NCBI GenBank assembly: GCA_047602465.1
Contig: JASGHF010000002.1
Span: 310,001 to 374,000 of the forward strand
Reading direction: 5' to 3'
DNA length: 64,000 nt
Source of the DNA: JADZAI01 sp047602465
GTDB taxonomy: Bacteria > Pseudomonadota > Alphaproteobacteria > Micropepsales > Micropepsaceae
The notes under the pieces are model-generated. The model searched no databases, was not told where the DNA came from, and saw only the letters and a program-made list of their open reading frames with translations. Shown here piece by piece: positions 8,413-16,449 of the stretch. The translations under genes and the position numbers were made by a program. The stretch's first letter is position 1; each line of letters starts with the position of its first letter.

Positions 8413-9480
8413 ATGCGAGTCCGCTCCTTCACGGCGCCCACCATGCCCGAGGCCATGGCGATGGTCCGCGCCGAACTCGGCGAGGAAGCCGTCATCCTCT
8501 CCTCGCAGCGTTCGCGCCGCGGCATCGAGGTGAAGGCCGCCGCCGAACGCCGCCCCGAGGCCGCGCCGGGCGCCGATGCCGCCGTCCAGCGCCTCGCGGC
8601 GCTCGAAGCCGAGCTTGAGCGCCGCCTCGTCGCCGCCGTCGCGCAACCCGAGAACACCCCGGCTCTCACGATCCACGATCCCTGGTCGGAGGAAAGCGTC
8701 GCCGCGAAACTCCGCTTCCACGAACTCGGCGCCGCCTTCATCGCCGACCTGATGGACGACGCCGCGCGCCTCGGCCCCGCCCCCGGCCCTGACAGTCTCG
8801 GCCAGGCGCTCGATCGCCACGTCGCCTTCGCGCCGCTGCCGGCCGAACCCGAAGGCCCCGTCCTCCTCATCGGACAGCCTGGCGCGGGCAAGACCGCCGC
8901 CGCCGCCAAGATCGCCGTGCGCGCCGTCCTCGCAGGCCGCGCCGCGACGCTCATCACGACCGATCCCAGCGCCGGCGCCCACGCCCAGATCGCAGCGTTC
9001 GCCGGCCTCATCCGCCTGCCCGTCGAAGCCGCCGCAGACGCCGCCGCGCTCTCGGAACTCGTCACCCGCCTCACGGCGGAAGACCCCACCCGCGTCCTCG
9101 TCGTCGATACCCAGGGCGTAAACCCCTTCGACCGCGCCGAGCTTACCGGACTGCGCGGCCTCGCCGCCGCCTGCGGTGCGAAGGCCGAACCCGTCCTCGT
9201 CGCACACGCGCAAGGCGGCCGCGATCTGGAAGACCAGGCACTCATCTTCAAAGCCATCGGCGCAAAGCGGATGATCGCCACGCGGCTCGACATCGCGCGC
9301 CGCCTCGGCGGCCTCCTCACCGCCGCGCGCACCGCCGGCCTCGCGCTCGCGCAGGCCTCCTCCAGCCCCTACATCGCCGAAACGCTGGAGCCGCTGAACC
9401 CGTTCGCTCTCGCCCGCCGCCTGCTCACCGGCGATCCCGCCGCGCCCCTCGCCAAAGACCGCCCCGGAGTCCGTTCATGA
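8413..9480 (+). CDS. flhF: Flagellar SRP-type GTPase FlhF
   Basis: SRP-family GTPase that marks the pole where the flagellum is built. The N-terminus MRVRSFTAPTMPEAMAMVR is characteristic; the G1 loop is GQPGAGKT at about residue 156, followed by a DTQG switch motif near residue 235 (DTAG in most SRP GTPases) and a TRLD specificity motif near residue 292. At 355 residues it is shorter than gammaproteobacterial FlhF because the linker between the N domain and the G domain is brief. The stop overlaps the start of the next gene (ATGA), so FlhF and the MinD-like partner are probably made together. Confidence 0.9.
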   Translation: MRVRSFTAPTMPEAMAMVRAELGEEAVILSSQRSRRGIEVKAAAERRPEAAPGADAAVQRLAALEAELERRLVAAVAQPENTPALTIHDPWSEESVAAKLRFHELGAAFIADLMDDAARLGPAPGPDSLGQALDRHVAFAPLPAEPEGPVLLIGQPGAGKTAAAAKIAVRAVLAGRAATLITTDPSAGAHAQIAAFAGLIRLPVEAAADAAALSELVTRLTAEDPTRVLVVDTQGVNPFDRAELTGLRGLAAACGAKAEPVLVAHAQGGRDLEDQALIFKAIGAKRMIATRLDIARRLGGLLTAARTAGLALAQASSSPYIAETLEPLNPFALARRLLTGDPAAPLAKDRPGVRS

Positions 9481-10274
9481 CCGCCCCCCTCTTCGCCGTC
9501 GCGTCCGGCAAAGGCGGCGTCGGCAAGACCGTGCTTTCCATCGCGCTGACGCAATGCTTCGCCGCGAACGCTCAGCGCACGCTGCTGGTCGATGGCGATC
9601 TCGGCCTCGCCAATATCGACGTCCAGCTCGGCCTCGCGCCGAAGGGCGATCTCTTCGGCGTCATCGCCGGCGGCCTCACTCTGGCCGACGCCGTCGCCGC
9701 CTATGACGGCGGCGCCGATGTCCGGCGCGGCTTCGACGTCATCTCCGGCCGCTCCGGCCACGGCGCGCTGCGTGCCTTGCCGCAGGCCGATCTGGAACTC
9801 CTCGGCCGCAGCCTCCGCATGATCTCGGCCGCCTATGACCGCACGGTCGTCGATCTCGGCGCGGGCCTCGACCCGACCATGCTGGAGCTCGCGACCGCCG
9901 CCGGACGTGTTCTCGTCGTCCTGACGGACGAACCGACTTCGCTGACCGACGCCTATGCGCTGATCAAGCTGCTGTCGCAACGCGCGGCCCCGCCCGCTCT
10001 GGCCATCGCCGTCAACATGGCTGCGACACCCGCCGAGGGCCGCCGCGCCTACACCGCGCTGGAGCGCGCCTGCACGAAGTTCCTGGGAAGCGCCCCGCCG
10101 CTCGCCGGCATCGTCCGCCGCGACCCCGCCGTGCAGGGCGCCATCCGCGCCCAGATGCCCTATCTCACCCGCAGCCCCACCGGCGCGGCGGCGGCCGACA
10201 TCGCCGGCCTCTCCGCGGCGCTGGATACCGCCTTCGCGCCGGTCCGCGCGCCCCGGCTCCGCGGCCTGCGCTAG
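9477..10274 (+). CDS. flhG: MinD/ParA-like ATPase FlhG (FleN)
   Basis: Deviant Walker A ATPase (KGGVGKT at residues 12-18) that limits flagellar number and antagonises FlhF in bacteria with polar flagella. The signature DGDLGLANIDVQLGL follows, which is diagnostic of FlhG/FleN. The protein is 265 residues long and lacks an obvious C-terminal amphipathic membrane helix. The last base of its TAG stop is also the last base of the CTAG target site of the adjoining insertion sequence, so the insertion left the reading frame intact but may cut off any downstream operon partner. Confidence 0.9.
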   Translation: MTAPLFAVASGKGGVGKTVLSIALTQCFAANAQRTLLVDGDLGLANIDVQLGLAPKGDLFGVIAGGLTLADAVAAYDGGADVRRGFDVISGRSGHGALRALPQADLELLGRSLRMISAAYDRTVVDLGAGLDPTMLELATAAGRVLVVLTDEPTSLTDAYALIKLLSQRAAPPALAIAVNMAATPAEGRRAYTALERACTKFLGSAPPLAGIVRRDPAVQGAIRAQMPYLTRSPTGAAAADIAGLSAALDTAFAPVRAPRLRGLR

Positions 10275-10283
10275 GGTCCGGAC

Positions 10284-10718
10284 TCAATTGAGCCAATAGG
10301 CGCATATAGCGGCGATGAGAGCGCCAGAGAGGAAGTTTCTGGCGAGCTTGTCGTACCGGGTTGCGACCCGTCGAAAGTCCTTGAGACGACACCACATGCG
10401 TTCGATGCGGTTTCGGTCGCGATAGGCGATTTTGTCGCAGGGGATAGGCGCGCGGCGAGAAGTGGTTGAGGGAATGACGACCTCAGCCCCACGCCGGGCA
10501 AGCAACTGGCGCAGGTGGTTGGCGTCGTAGCCCTTGTCGGCGAGCAGCTTGGTGAATGGCCCGGCTGCTTCGATCAGGGCAGCCGCCATGGTGACATCGT
10601 TGGTGTTGCCAGGGCTGAGCAGCAGCACGCGCGGTTTGCCGTGATGATCGACCAGGCCGTGGAGCTTGGTGGTGCGGCCGCCCCGTGAGCGACCTATCGC
10701 TTGGTCGAAGTCCCCCCT
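10284..10718 (-). CDS. IS5-family transposase, second frame (orfB)
   Basis: C-terminal part of the transposase, entered by a -1 frameshift at the A4G6 run, not by its own start codon. It carries the second catalytic Asp in LLADKGYDANHL and the Glu in RNRIERMWCRLKDFRR, completing the DDE triad. The frame ends in the usual AICAYWLN tail near the left inverted repeat. A GTG at 10628 could start a shorter product but would lack the RGGRT block. Confidence 0.85.
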   Translation of the reverse strand, partial: RGDFDQAIGRSRGGRTTKLHGLVDHHGKPRVLLLSPGNTNDVTMAAALIEAAGPFTKLLADKGYDANHLRQLLARRGAEVVIPSTTSRRAPIPCDKIAYRDRNRIERMWCRLKDFRRVATRYDKLARNFLSGALIAAICAYWLN

Positions 10719-11044
10719 TTTGCGCCCGAGGCTGAGCGGTGCGCCTTCACATGCGTCGCGTCGATCGAGGCCGAGGAGTAGATGCCGGTGTGGCCGGTCA
10801 GGGCATAGAAGATCTCATGCCACAAACCCTGCCGGCTCCAGCGGTTGAAGCGATTGTAGATCGTCGTGTACGGCCCGAACTCCGGCGGGCAATCGCGCCA
10901 GCGCGCCCCGCACTTCAGCATGTGCACGATGCCCGAAATCACCCGCCGGTCATCGACCCGGTGCGCTCCCTTACGACCGCGCGGCAGCAAAGGCTCAATC
11001 CGTGCCCATTCGGCATCGCTCAGCCATTCAACCCGTCGTGCCAT
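10694..11044 (-). CDS. IS5-family transposase, first frame (orfA)
   Basis: N-terminal part of a DDE transposase: the helix-turn-helix region (LSDAEWARIEPLLP), the DUF4096-like block, and the first catalytic Asp in SIDATHVKAH. The frame ends shortly after the run A4G6 on the reading strand (10712-10721). A -1 slip there continues into the sequence DFDQAIGRSRGGRT of the second frame, which is the uninterrupted sequence in single-frame relatives. Programmed frameshifting is usual in this IS group, so I see this as an intact element, not a broken gene. Confidence 0.88.
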   Translation of the reverse strand: MARRVEWLSDAEWARIEPLLPRGRKGAHRVDDRRVISGIVHMLKCGARWRDCPPEFGPYTTIYNRFNRWSRQGLWHEIFYALTGHTGIYSSASIDATHVKAHRSASGAKGGTSTKR

Positions 11045-11092
11045 CCCAAGATCCCCCTTCAGGAACCTTAAATCAGCACTCCACCCAATCCG

Positions 11093-11138
11093 CTAGACCT
11101 TATTGGGTACAGACCCTAGACCTTATTGGGTACAGACC
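11093..11138. repeat. Tandem duplication of the IS right end (2 x 23 bp)
   Basis: The unit CTAG followed by ACCTTATTGGGTACAGACC occurs twice in direct tandem and is closed by a third CTAG at 11139-11142. The extra copy could be the footprint of an earlier insertion at the same target, or an end duplication made during transposition. Confidence 0.9.
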
Positions 11139-11239
11139 CTAGCGCCTGCGTCACAATTCCACGCCTTTCCGCGCGGGTTCTCAGCCGATAATCTTGGCAG
11201 GCGCGCGGATTCTGCTGCGCGGCTCGGGGAGATCATCTG

Positions 11240-11803
11240 ATGCAGGACTACACCTGGCTTATCGTATTGGGCGTCGTCGTCGTGGTGCTGCTGTGGGGCG
11301 TCGGCATCTACAACAACCTGATCCGCCTGCTGAACCTGGTGAAGGAAGGCTGGAGCGGCATCGAGACCCAGTTGAAGCGCCGCTCGGACCTCATCCCCAA
11401 CATCGTGGAAACGGTGAAGGGCTATGCCGCGCATGAAAAGGGCACGTTCGAGGCGGTCACCGCCGCCCGCGCCGCCGCCACGGCGGCCACCACGCCGGAA
11501 GAGCGCGCCAAGGCCGAAGGCCAGGTCGGCGCCCTGCTCGGCAAGATCGTCGCCATCGCCGAAGCCTACCCGGAACTGAAGGCCAACACAAACTTCCTCG
11601 AATTGCAGCGCGAGCTGTCGAACGTGGAAGAGCAGATCAACCTGTCGCGGCGCTACTACAACGGCGCTGTCCGCAACTACAACACGGCGATCCAGACCGT
11701 TCCGAACAACATCATCGCCGGCTTCACCCGCTTCGTTTCGGCCGAGTACTTCGAAATCGAAGATCCGGCCGACCGCGTCGCTCCGAAGGTCTCGTTCGGC
11801 TAG
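11240..11803 (+). CDS. LemA family protein
   Basis: A 187-residue protein with one N-terminal membrane helix (residues about 5-25) and the four-helix LemA domain with its conserved block VKEGWSGIETQLKRRSDLIPN and the C-terminal FVSAEYFEIE. The biochemical function of LemA proteins is not established; they are anchored in the inner membrane. A DUF2207 gene follows after ten bases, a common pairing that suggests the two proteins act together at the membrane. A weak ribosome-binding site (GGGGAGAT) precedes the ATG. Confidence 0.9.
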   Translation: MQDYTWLIVLGVVVVVLLWGVGIYNNLIRLLNLVKEGWSGIETQLKRRSDLIPNIVETVKGYAAHEKGTFEAVTAARAAATAATTPEERAKAEGQVGALLGKIVAIAEAYPELKANTNFLELQRELSNVEEQINLSRRYYNGAVRNYNTAIQTVPNNIIAGFTRFVSAEYFEIEDPADRVAPKVSFG

Positions 11804-11813
11804 GGGCCGGCCT

Positions 11814-13544
11814 GTGATCGTCCGCGCCTTCGCTCTTGTCGCCTTCCTGCTCGCGCTGGCCGTCGTGCCGGCGCGGGCGGAAGAACTCATCACCTCGTAC
11901 GACAGCGACATCACGATCAATCAGGACTCAAGCCTGACGATCAGGGAAACGATCACGCTGAACGTCGAGGGGATCGACATAAGGCGCGGCATCATCCGCT
12001 CCTACCCGACGCGCTACAAGCTGGAGAGCGGCGACACCGTCACCGTCAGCTTCGACGTCGAGAACGTCACGCGCGACGGCAAGGACGAGCCTTACAGCGT
12101 CTCCGATGTCGGCAACGGCATCGAAATCCAGATCGGCGACAAGGACGTGCTGCTGTCGCACGGCCTGCACACCTATGTCGTCACCTACCGCGCCAACTTC
12201 CTGCTCGGCCATTTCGAAACGACGGACGAGCTTTATTACAATGTGCTAGGCCTCGACACGCCCTATGAGACGCAGCACGCCACGGCGACCATTCGCCTGC
12301 CGCCCGGCGCCCGCCCCGGCCGCATGGATGTCTGGACCGGCGCCGGCGGCCTCAAGCTGAAGGGCGCGACCATCGCCGAGACCGAACCCGGCATCATCAC
12401 GGTTCAGACGGTCCGCCCGCTGCAGGAATATGAGGGCATCACCGTCGCGGTCGAATGGCCCGTTGGTTTCGTCACCCGCCCGTCCGGCATGGACTACGCC
12501 ATGCGCTGGCTGCTTTCCAACGCGCCCGCCTGGCTCGGCCTCGGCGGTCTCGGCGCGATGTTCGGATTTCTCTACTGGTCATGGCGGCGCTGGGGCAAAG
12601 ACCCGGAGCGCGGCACCATCATTCCGCTCTTCGAACCGCCGAACGGCATGGAGCCGGCCGAAGCCCGCTTCGTCACCGACATGGGCTATGACAACAAGGC
12701 CTTCGCCGCCGCCGTCGTGAACATGGGCGTGAAGGGCGCGGTGAAGATCGAGGAAGATCCCGGCTGGTTCAACAAGACCATCACGCTCACCCGCACCGGA
12801 CAGGGCGCCGAGAAGCTCTCCGCCGCCGAACGGCTCGCCTATGACCGCCTCTTCAGCGGCAGCGACGCCATCGAGCTGAAGCAGGACAACTGGCAGCGCA
12901 TCAAGGCGGCGAACGATGCGCTGAAATCGAAACTGGAGATCACCCACCAGGGCAAGACGTTCCTCACCAATCAGGGATCTGTCGGTGCGGCCGTTCTCTT
13001 CCCCATCGCCGCAGGACTCGGCATCTGGGCGACCGGCGGCGAGAATCCCGCGACCTTCATCGGCGCGGGCGCCCTCATCGCGGGCGCCATCGGCCTTCTC
13101 GTCCTTTTCTCGAACCTGATGAAAGCCCCGACGCCGGAGGGCCAGAACCTGCGCGACCGTGTCGACGGCTTCCGCATGTTCCTCGACACGGCCGAGAAGG
13201 AACGCTGGGAGGTTCTGAACCCGCCCCAGATGACGCCGCAGCTCTTCGAGAAATATCTGCCTTATGCGCTCGCGCTCGGCGTCGATCACACCTGGAGCGA
13301 GACCTTCGAGCGCGAGATGCGCATCCAGTACCCGAACGACAACAGCTACAGCTATCACCCGAACTGGTACTCGGGCCGCAATTTCAGCGGCATCGGCGCC
13401 GGCTCGCTCACCCGCTCGCTCTCCACCGCGATGACCAGCGCGATCTCGTCGTCGTCATCGCCTCCGGGCAAAAGCTCCGGCTTCTCCGGCGGCGGCGGCT
13501 TCAGCGGCGGCGGCGGCGGCGGTGGCGGCGTGAGGGGCTGGTAA
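11814..13544 (+). CDS. DUF2207 domain membrane protein
   Basis: A 576-residue protein with a signal peptide (cleavage probably after ARA at about residue 22), an extracytoplasmic beta-rich DUF2207 domain (about 25-225), a membrane helix near 240-260, a further hydrophobic pair near 395-440, and a C-terminal tail rich in Gly and Ser that ends in a Gly run. This Gly-rich end is usual for the family. The start is GTG. Function is unknown; the gene is co-directional with lemA. A strong terminator hairpin follows. Confidence 0.88.
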   Translation: MIVRAFALVAFLLALAVVPARAEELITSYDSDITINQDSSLTIRETITLNVEGIDIRRGIIRSYPTRYKLESGDTVTVSFDVENVTRDGKDEPYSVSDVGNGIEIQIGDKDVLLSHGLHTYVVTYRANFLLGHFETTDELYYNVLGLDTPYETQHATATIRLPPGARPGRMDVWTGAGGLKLKGATIAETEPGIITVQTVRPLQEYEGITVAVEWPVGFVTRPSGMDYAMRWLLSNAPAWLGLGGLGAMFGFLYWSWRRWGKDPERGTIIPLFEPPNGMEPAEARFVTDMGYDNKAFAAAVVNMGVKGAVKIEEDPGWFNKTITLTRTGQGAEKLSAAERLAYDRLFSGSDAIELKQDNWQRIKAANDALKSKLEITHQGKTFLTNQGSVGAAVLFPIAAGLGIWATGGENPATFIGAGALIAGAIGLLVLFSNLMKAPTPEGQNLRDRVDGFRMFLDTAEKERWEVLNPPQMTPQLFEKYLPYALALGVDHTWSETFEREMRIQYPNDNSYSYHPNWYSGRNFSGIGAGSLTRSLSTAMTSAISSSSSPPGKSSGFSGGGGFSGGGGGGGGVRGW

Positions 13545-13555
13545 ATCCAAAAGCA

Positions 13556-13582
13556 AAATGGCCGCCCTTGGGGCGGCCATTT
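13556..13582. terminator. Bidirectional terminator between DUF2207 gene and fliJ
   Basis: Perfect 12-base inverted repeat (AAATGGCCGCCC) around a TTG loop, with A/T flanks on both sides. It lies between convergent genes and can serve both. Confidence 0.85.
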
Positions 13583-13592
13583 GGTTGCTTGG

Positions 13593-14015
13593 CTATCCCG
13601 CGTTCCGCGTCCGGATGAACCGTTGCAGGCTGCGCTCGTCGGCCGCGTTCGCCTCAGTCTGGGCGATCTTCTCGCCTTCGCGCTTCACGCGCGCTTCTTC
13701 GGCCAGTTCGAACTTCTTCAGCTCCTGATAGGCTTCCTGAAGCTCGATACGCGCCTCGGCGATCGAACGTTCGATCTCGGCGATCGAGGCGGCCAGCTTT
13801 TCCTTCCGCTCGCGGATCGAGCGCGCGAACGAGGGATAGGCGAAACGGCCGATCTCGTTTTCGGTCGCGCGGCGGCCTTCTTCGCTGAGATGGTTGTCCA
13901 GCTCGGCGACCTTGCGTCCCATATCGGCGCGGATGGATTCCAGCCCCGCCAGCTTGGTTTTGGCCTCGTCAGCCCGGAAACGGTGCAGCTTGACGAGCGT
14001 CTCACGCGATTTCAT
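13593..14015 (-). CDS. fliJ: Flagellar export chaperone FliJ
   Basis: A 140-residue, almost fully helical coiled-coil protein rich in Lys, Glu and Arg, of the length and composition of FliJ, the stalk-like protein that works with the FliI hexamer and binds FlhA. The N-terminus ETLVKLHRFRADEAKTKLA fits alphaproteobacterial FliJ. Its start overlaps the fliI stop by four bases, which supports the assignment because sequence conservation in FliJ is low. Confidence 0.87.
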   Translation of the reverse strand: MKSRETLVKLHRFRADEAKTKLAGLESIRADMGRKVAELDNHLSEEGRRATENEIGRFAYPSFARSIRERKEKLAASIAEIERSIAEARIELQEAYQELKKFELAEEARVKREGEKIAQTEANAADERSLQRFIRTRNAG

Positions 14016-15349
14016 CGACGCTGCCCTTCACTTTGACCCGATTTGAGAACTGCCTCCAGTTCAGCAAACCCCGTGCCAATGTCCGCCTGTTCGTTCCGGC
14101 CCTGGCCGAGGAACGCCTCCAGCGCCGGCTGCAGCTGGATCGCCCGGTCCAGCGCTGCGTCGTTCCCGGCCTTGTAGGCGCCGAGTCTGATTAATTCTTC
14201 CATATCGTCGTAGAGCGAAAGCGAACGACGCGCCTCGGCGATCAACGCCTGCTCGGCCGGCGGGTTGCAGGCCGGCATGGTCCGCGACACGGACCTCAGG
14301 ATATTCACCGCCGGAAACCGTCCACGTTCGGCGATCTTCCGGTCCAGCACGATATGCCCGTCCAGAATCCCGCGCACGGCGTCGGCCACCGGCTCGTTAT
14401 GGTCGTCGCCTTCCACCAGCACGGTGAAAAGCCCGGTGATGGTGCCGCTGCCGGCCTCGCCCGGCCCGGCCCGCTCCAGCAGGCGCGGCAGTTCCGAGAA
14501 CACAGTGGGCGTATAACCCTTGGCGGCCGGCGGCTCGCCGGATGACAGCCCGATCTCACGCTGCGCCATGGCGAAGCGTGTCACGCTGTCCATCAGGCAC
14601 AGCACGTTGAGGCCCTGGTCACGGAAGAATTCGGCCGTCGCCAGCGTCAGATAGGCGGCCTGGCGGCGCATCAGCGCGCTCTCGTCCGAGGTCGCGACCA
14701 CCACGACACTGCGCTTCAGGCCCTCCGGCCCCAGATCTTCCTCGATGAATTCCTTCACCTCGCGGCCGCGCTCGCCGATCAGGCCGATCACCACCACATC
14801 GGCGCTGGTATAGCGGGCCATCATCGACAGCATCACCGATTTGCCGACGCCGGACCCTGCGAAAATACCCATGCGCTGGCCTTCACAGCAGGTCGCAAAG
14901 CTGTTGATCGCCCTCACGCCCAGATCCAGCCGCTCGCCCACCCGGGCGCGGGCATGGGCCGGCGGCGGGGCGGCGCGGATGGCCCTGGCCTCATCACCCA
15001 TCGGCAGCTTGCCTGCGCCGTCCAGCGGCCGCGCAAATCCGTCGATCACCCGCCCCAGCCAGCCATTGCTGGGAAACACGAACGGTCCGTCCGGCTCCAT
15101 GGTGACACGGCAGCCCATGCGGACCCCGTCCAGCGTCCCGAACGGCAGGCACAGCGCCTTGCCGGACCGGAACCCGACCACCTCACCGGCGACTTTCCCG
15201 CCGCCCATGGTCTCGATCATCACGCGCGACCCCACCGCCAGCACCGGCAGTCCGAACGACACTTCGATCAGCAGGCCCTGAATCGCCGTCACGCGCCCGA
15301 AGACATCGAGATCGGGCAGCCGGGCAATGGAATCGCGCAATGCGGACAA
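14012..15349 (-). CDS. fliI: Flagellar export ATPase FliI
   Basis: Hexameric F1-beta-like ATPase of the flagellar export apparatus. The 445 residues show Walker A GSGVGKS (about residue 165), Walker B-type VLCLMDSVTRFAMAQREIG and the typical export-ATPase region SSGEPPAAKGYTPTVFSELP. The start codon is TTG, with no good ATG nearby. The gene faces ctrA divergently, and a perfect CtrA box lies 74 bases upstream of the start, so direct CtrA control is likely. Confidence 0.96.
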   Translation of the reverse strand: MSALRDSIARLPDLDVFGRVTAIQGLLIEVSFGLPVLAVGSRVMIETMGGGKVAGEVVGFRSGKALCLPFGTLDGVRMGCRVTMEPDGPFVFPSNGWLGRVIDGFARPLDGAGKLPMGDEARAIRAAPPPAHARARVGERLDLGVRAINSFATCCEGQRMGIFAGSGVGKSVMLSMMARYTSADVVVIGLIGERGREVKEFIEEDLGPEGLKRSVVVVATSDESALMRRQAAYLTLATAEFFRDQGLNVLCLMDSVTRFAMAQREIGLSSGEPPAAKGYTPTVFSELPRLLERAGPGEAGSGTITGLFTVLVEGDDHNEPVADAVRGILDGHIVLDRKIAERGRFPAVNILRSVSRTMPACNPPAEQALIAEARRSLSLYDDMEELIRLGAYKAGNDAALDRAIQLQPALEAFLGQGRNEQADIGTGFAELEAVLKSGQSEGQRR

Positions 15350-15422
15350 GGATTTAGTCCCGTCGGACCGTTTCGGCGGCCCGTCTTCACAGAAATCGTG
15401 CCCTCACCATCGGCCGGCACGG

Positions 15423-15437
15423 TTAAATGGCCGTTAA
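15423..15437. promoter_or_regulatory. Perfect CtrA box, fliI/ctrA intergenic region (proximal to fliI)
   Basis: TTAA, seven bases, TTAA: exact match to the CtrA consensus, rare by chance in DNA this GC-rich. It lies upstream of fliI and in the divergent ctrA regulatory region. Confidence 0.8.
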
Positions 15438-15519
15438 GCATATCGGCCAGACAGGCCTGAAACGGGCGGTATTTGCCCCTTTTCTGCCCCCTTTCTTAAG
15501 GGTTCAGGGGTCAGGCGAT

Positions 15520-15534
15520 TTAAGAGTGTCTTAA
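15520..15534. promoter_or_regulatory. Perfect CtrA box upstream of ctrA
   Basis: Second exact TTAA-N7-TTAA, about 155 bases before the ctrA start. TTAACC half-sites follow at 15600 and 15633. A GANTC site (GACTC, 15555-15559) lies between the perfect boxes and the gene. The Caulobacter ctrA promoter region likewise combines CtrA autoregulation with a CcrM methylation site. Confidence 0.8.
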
Positions 15535-15687
15535 GGATAACCCCATAACCCTTTGACTCGGCTGGCGAAGTTTATCGCTTGCAGGGGTATCAGATTTTGT
15601 TAACCCTTTCTGCGTAGCGTCAATCTGAGCCGTTAACCACTGCACGTGGCCGGGCGCTGGAGCGCTTGCCGGGGGGCACCGAATACG

Positions 15688-16386
15688 ATGCGAGTTCTAC
15701 TGATCGAAGACGATAGCGCGATGGCCCAGAGTATCGACCTGATGCTCAAGTCAGAAGGCTTCAACGTCTACACGACTGACCTGGGCGAAGAGGGCATCGA
15801 CCTCGGCAAGCTCTACGATTACGACATCATCCTTCTCGACCTGAATCTGCCGGATATGAGCGGTTTTGAGGTTCTGAAGCATCTGCGGGTCGCCAAAGTG
15901 CAGACCCCGATCCTCATCCTCTCCGGCACCTCGACCATCGAGAACAAGGTGAAGGGTCTCGGCGTCGGCGCCGACGACTATCTCACCAAGCCGTTCCACA
16001 AGGACGAGCTGGTCGCCCGCATCCACGCGATCGTCCGCCGCTCCAAGGGCCACAGCCAGTCGGTCATCAACACCGGCAAGCTCACCGTGAACCTCGACAC
16101 CAAGACCGTCGAAGTCCAGGGCAGCCGCGTCCACCTGACCGGCAAGGAATACCAGATGCTGGAGCTGCTCTCGCTCCGCAAAGGCACCACGCTCACCAAG
16201 GAGATGTTCCTCAATCATCTCTACGGCGGCATGGACGAGCCGGAACTCAAGATCATCGACGTCTTCATCTGCAAGCTGCGCAAGAAGCTCGCGAGCGCGA
16301 CCGAAGGCGACAATTACATCGAGACCGTCTGGGGCCGCGGCTACGTGCTGCGCGATCCGCCGGCCGGCGTCGACAAGGCCGCCTGA
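15688..16386 (+). CDS. ctrA: Cell-cycle response regulator CtrA
   Basis: OmpR-type master regulator of the alphaproteobacterial cell cycle. The 232 residues comprise a receiver (MRVLLIEDDSAMAQSIDLML at the start, phospho-acceptor Asp in IILLDLNLPDMSG at about residue 51, Lys in YLTKPF) and a winged-helix DNA-binding domain (LTGKEYQMLELLSLRKG, later FICKLRKKL and ETVWGRGYVL). The C-terminus ends DKAA; paired Ala at the end is the known ClpXP degradation tag of Caulobacter CtrA. The start is the ATG directly before MRVLLIEDD. ChpT, its phosphodonor, is encoded later in the window. Confidence 0.97.
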   Translation: MRVLLIEDDSAMAQSIDLMLKSEGFNVYTTDLGEEGIDLGKLYDYDIILLDLNLPDMSGFEVLKHLRVAKVQTPILILSGTSTIENKVKGLGVGADDYLTKPFHKDELVARIHAIVRRSKGHSQSVINTGKLTVNLDTKTVEVQGSRVHLTGKEYQMLELLSLRKGTTLTKEMFLNHLYGGMDEPELKIIDVFICKLRKKLASATEGDNYIETVWGRGYVLRDPPAGVDKAA

Positions 16387-16411
16387 TCAGGCAGCTTAAG
16401 GGGGCAGTTGA

Positions 16412-16437
16412 AAAGGGCGCCGTTTACGGCGCCCTTT
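16412..16437 (+). terminator. Rho-independent terminator after ctrA
   Basis: Eleven-base stem (AAAGGGCGCCG) with a TTTA loop, ending in a T-rich stretch, 25 bases after the ctrA stop. It may also serve the convergent membrane-protein gene. Confidence 0.85.
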
Positions 16438-16449
16438 CTCTTTAGCGGC

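Larger units (their letters stand above)
10275..11138 (-). mobile_element. IS5-family insertion sequence (IS427 type)
   Basis: A two-frame transposase gene lies between imperfect terminal repeats starting GGTCCGGACTCAAT on the left and GGTCTGTACCCAAT (reverse strand) on the right. CTAG at 10271-10274 and 11139-11142 is the four-base target duplication typical of this group. The right terminal 23-base unit occurs twice in tandem (11093-11115 and 11116-11138), each copy preceded by CTAG, so the element proper may end at 11115 (841 bp, a usual IS427-group size). The element sits at the 3' end of the flagellar operon. Confidence 0.9.

Noticed and set aside
6133..9213. Frame of about 1000 codons antisense to flhA and flhF
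   Set aside because: Same reason: composition typical of an antisense shadow and no recognisable domain.
10284..11044. Transposase as a broken pseudogene
   Set aside because: The frame change falls at an A4G6 run used for programmed frameshifting in this IS group, and all three catalytic residues are present.
13470..13540. Gly-codon repeat at the DUF2207 gene end as a microsatellite
   Set aside because: A Gly/Ser-rich C-terminus is normal for this family, so the GGC runs are coding.
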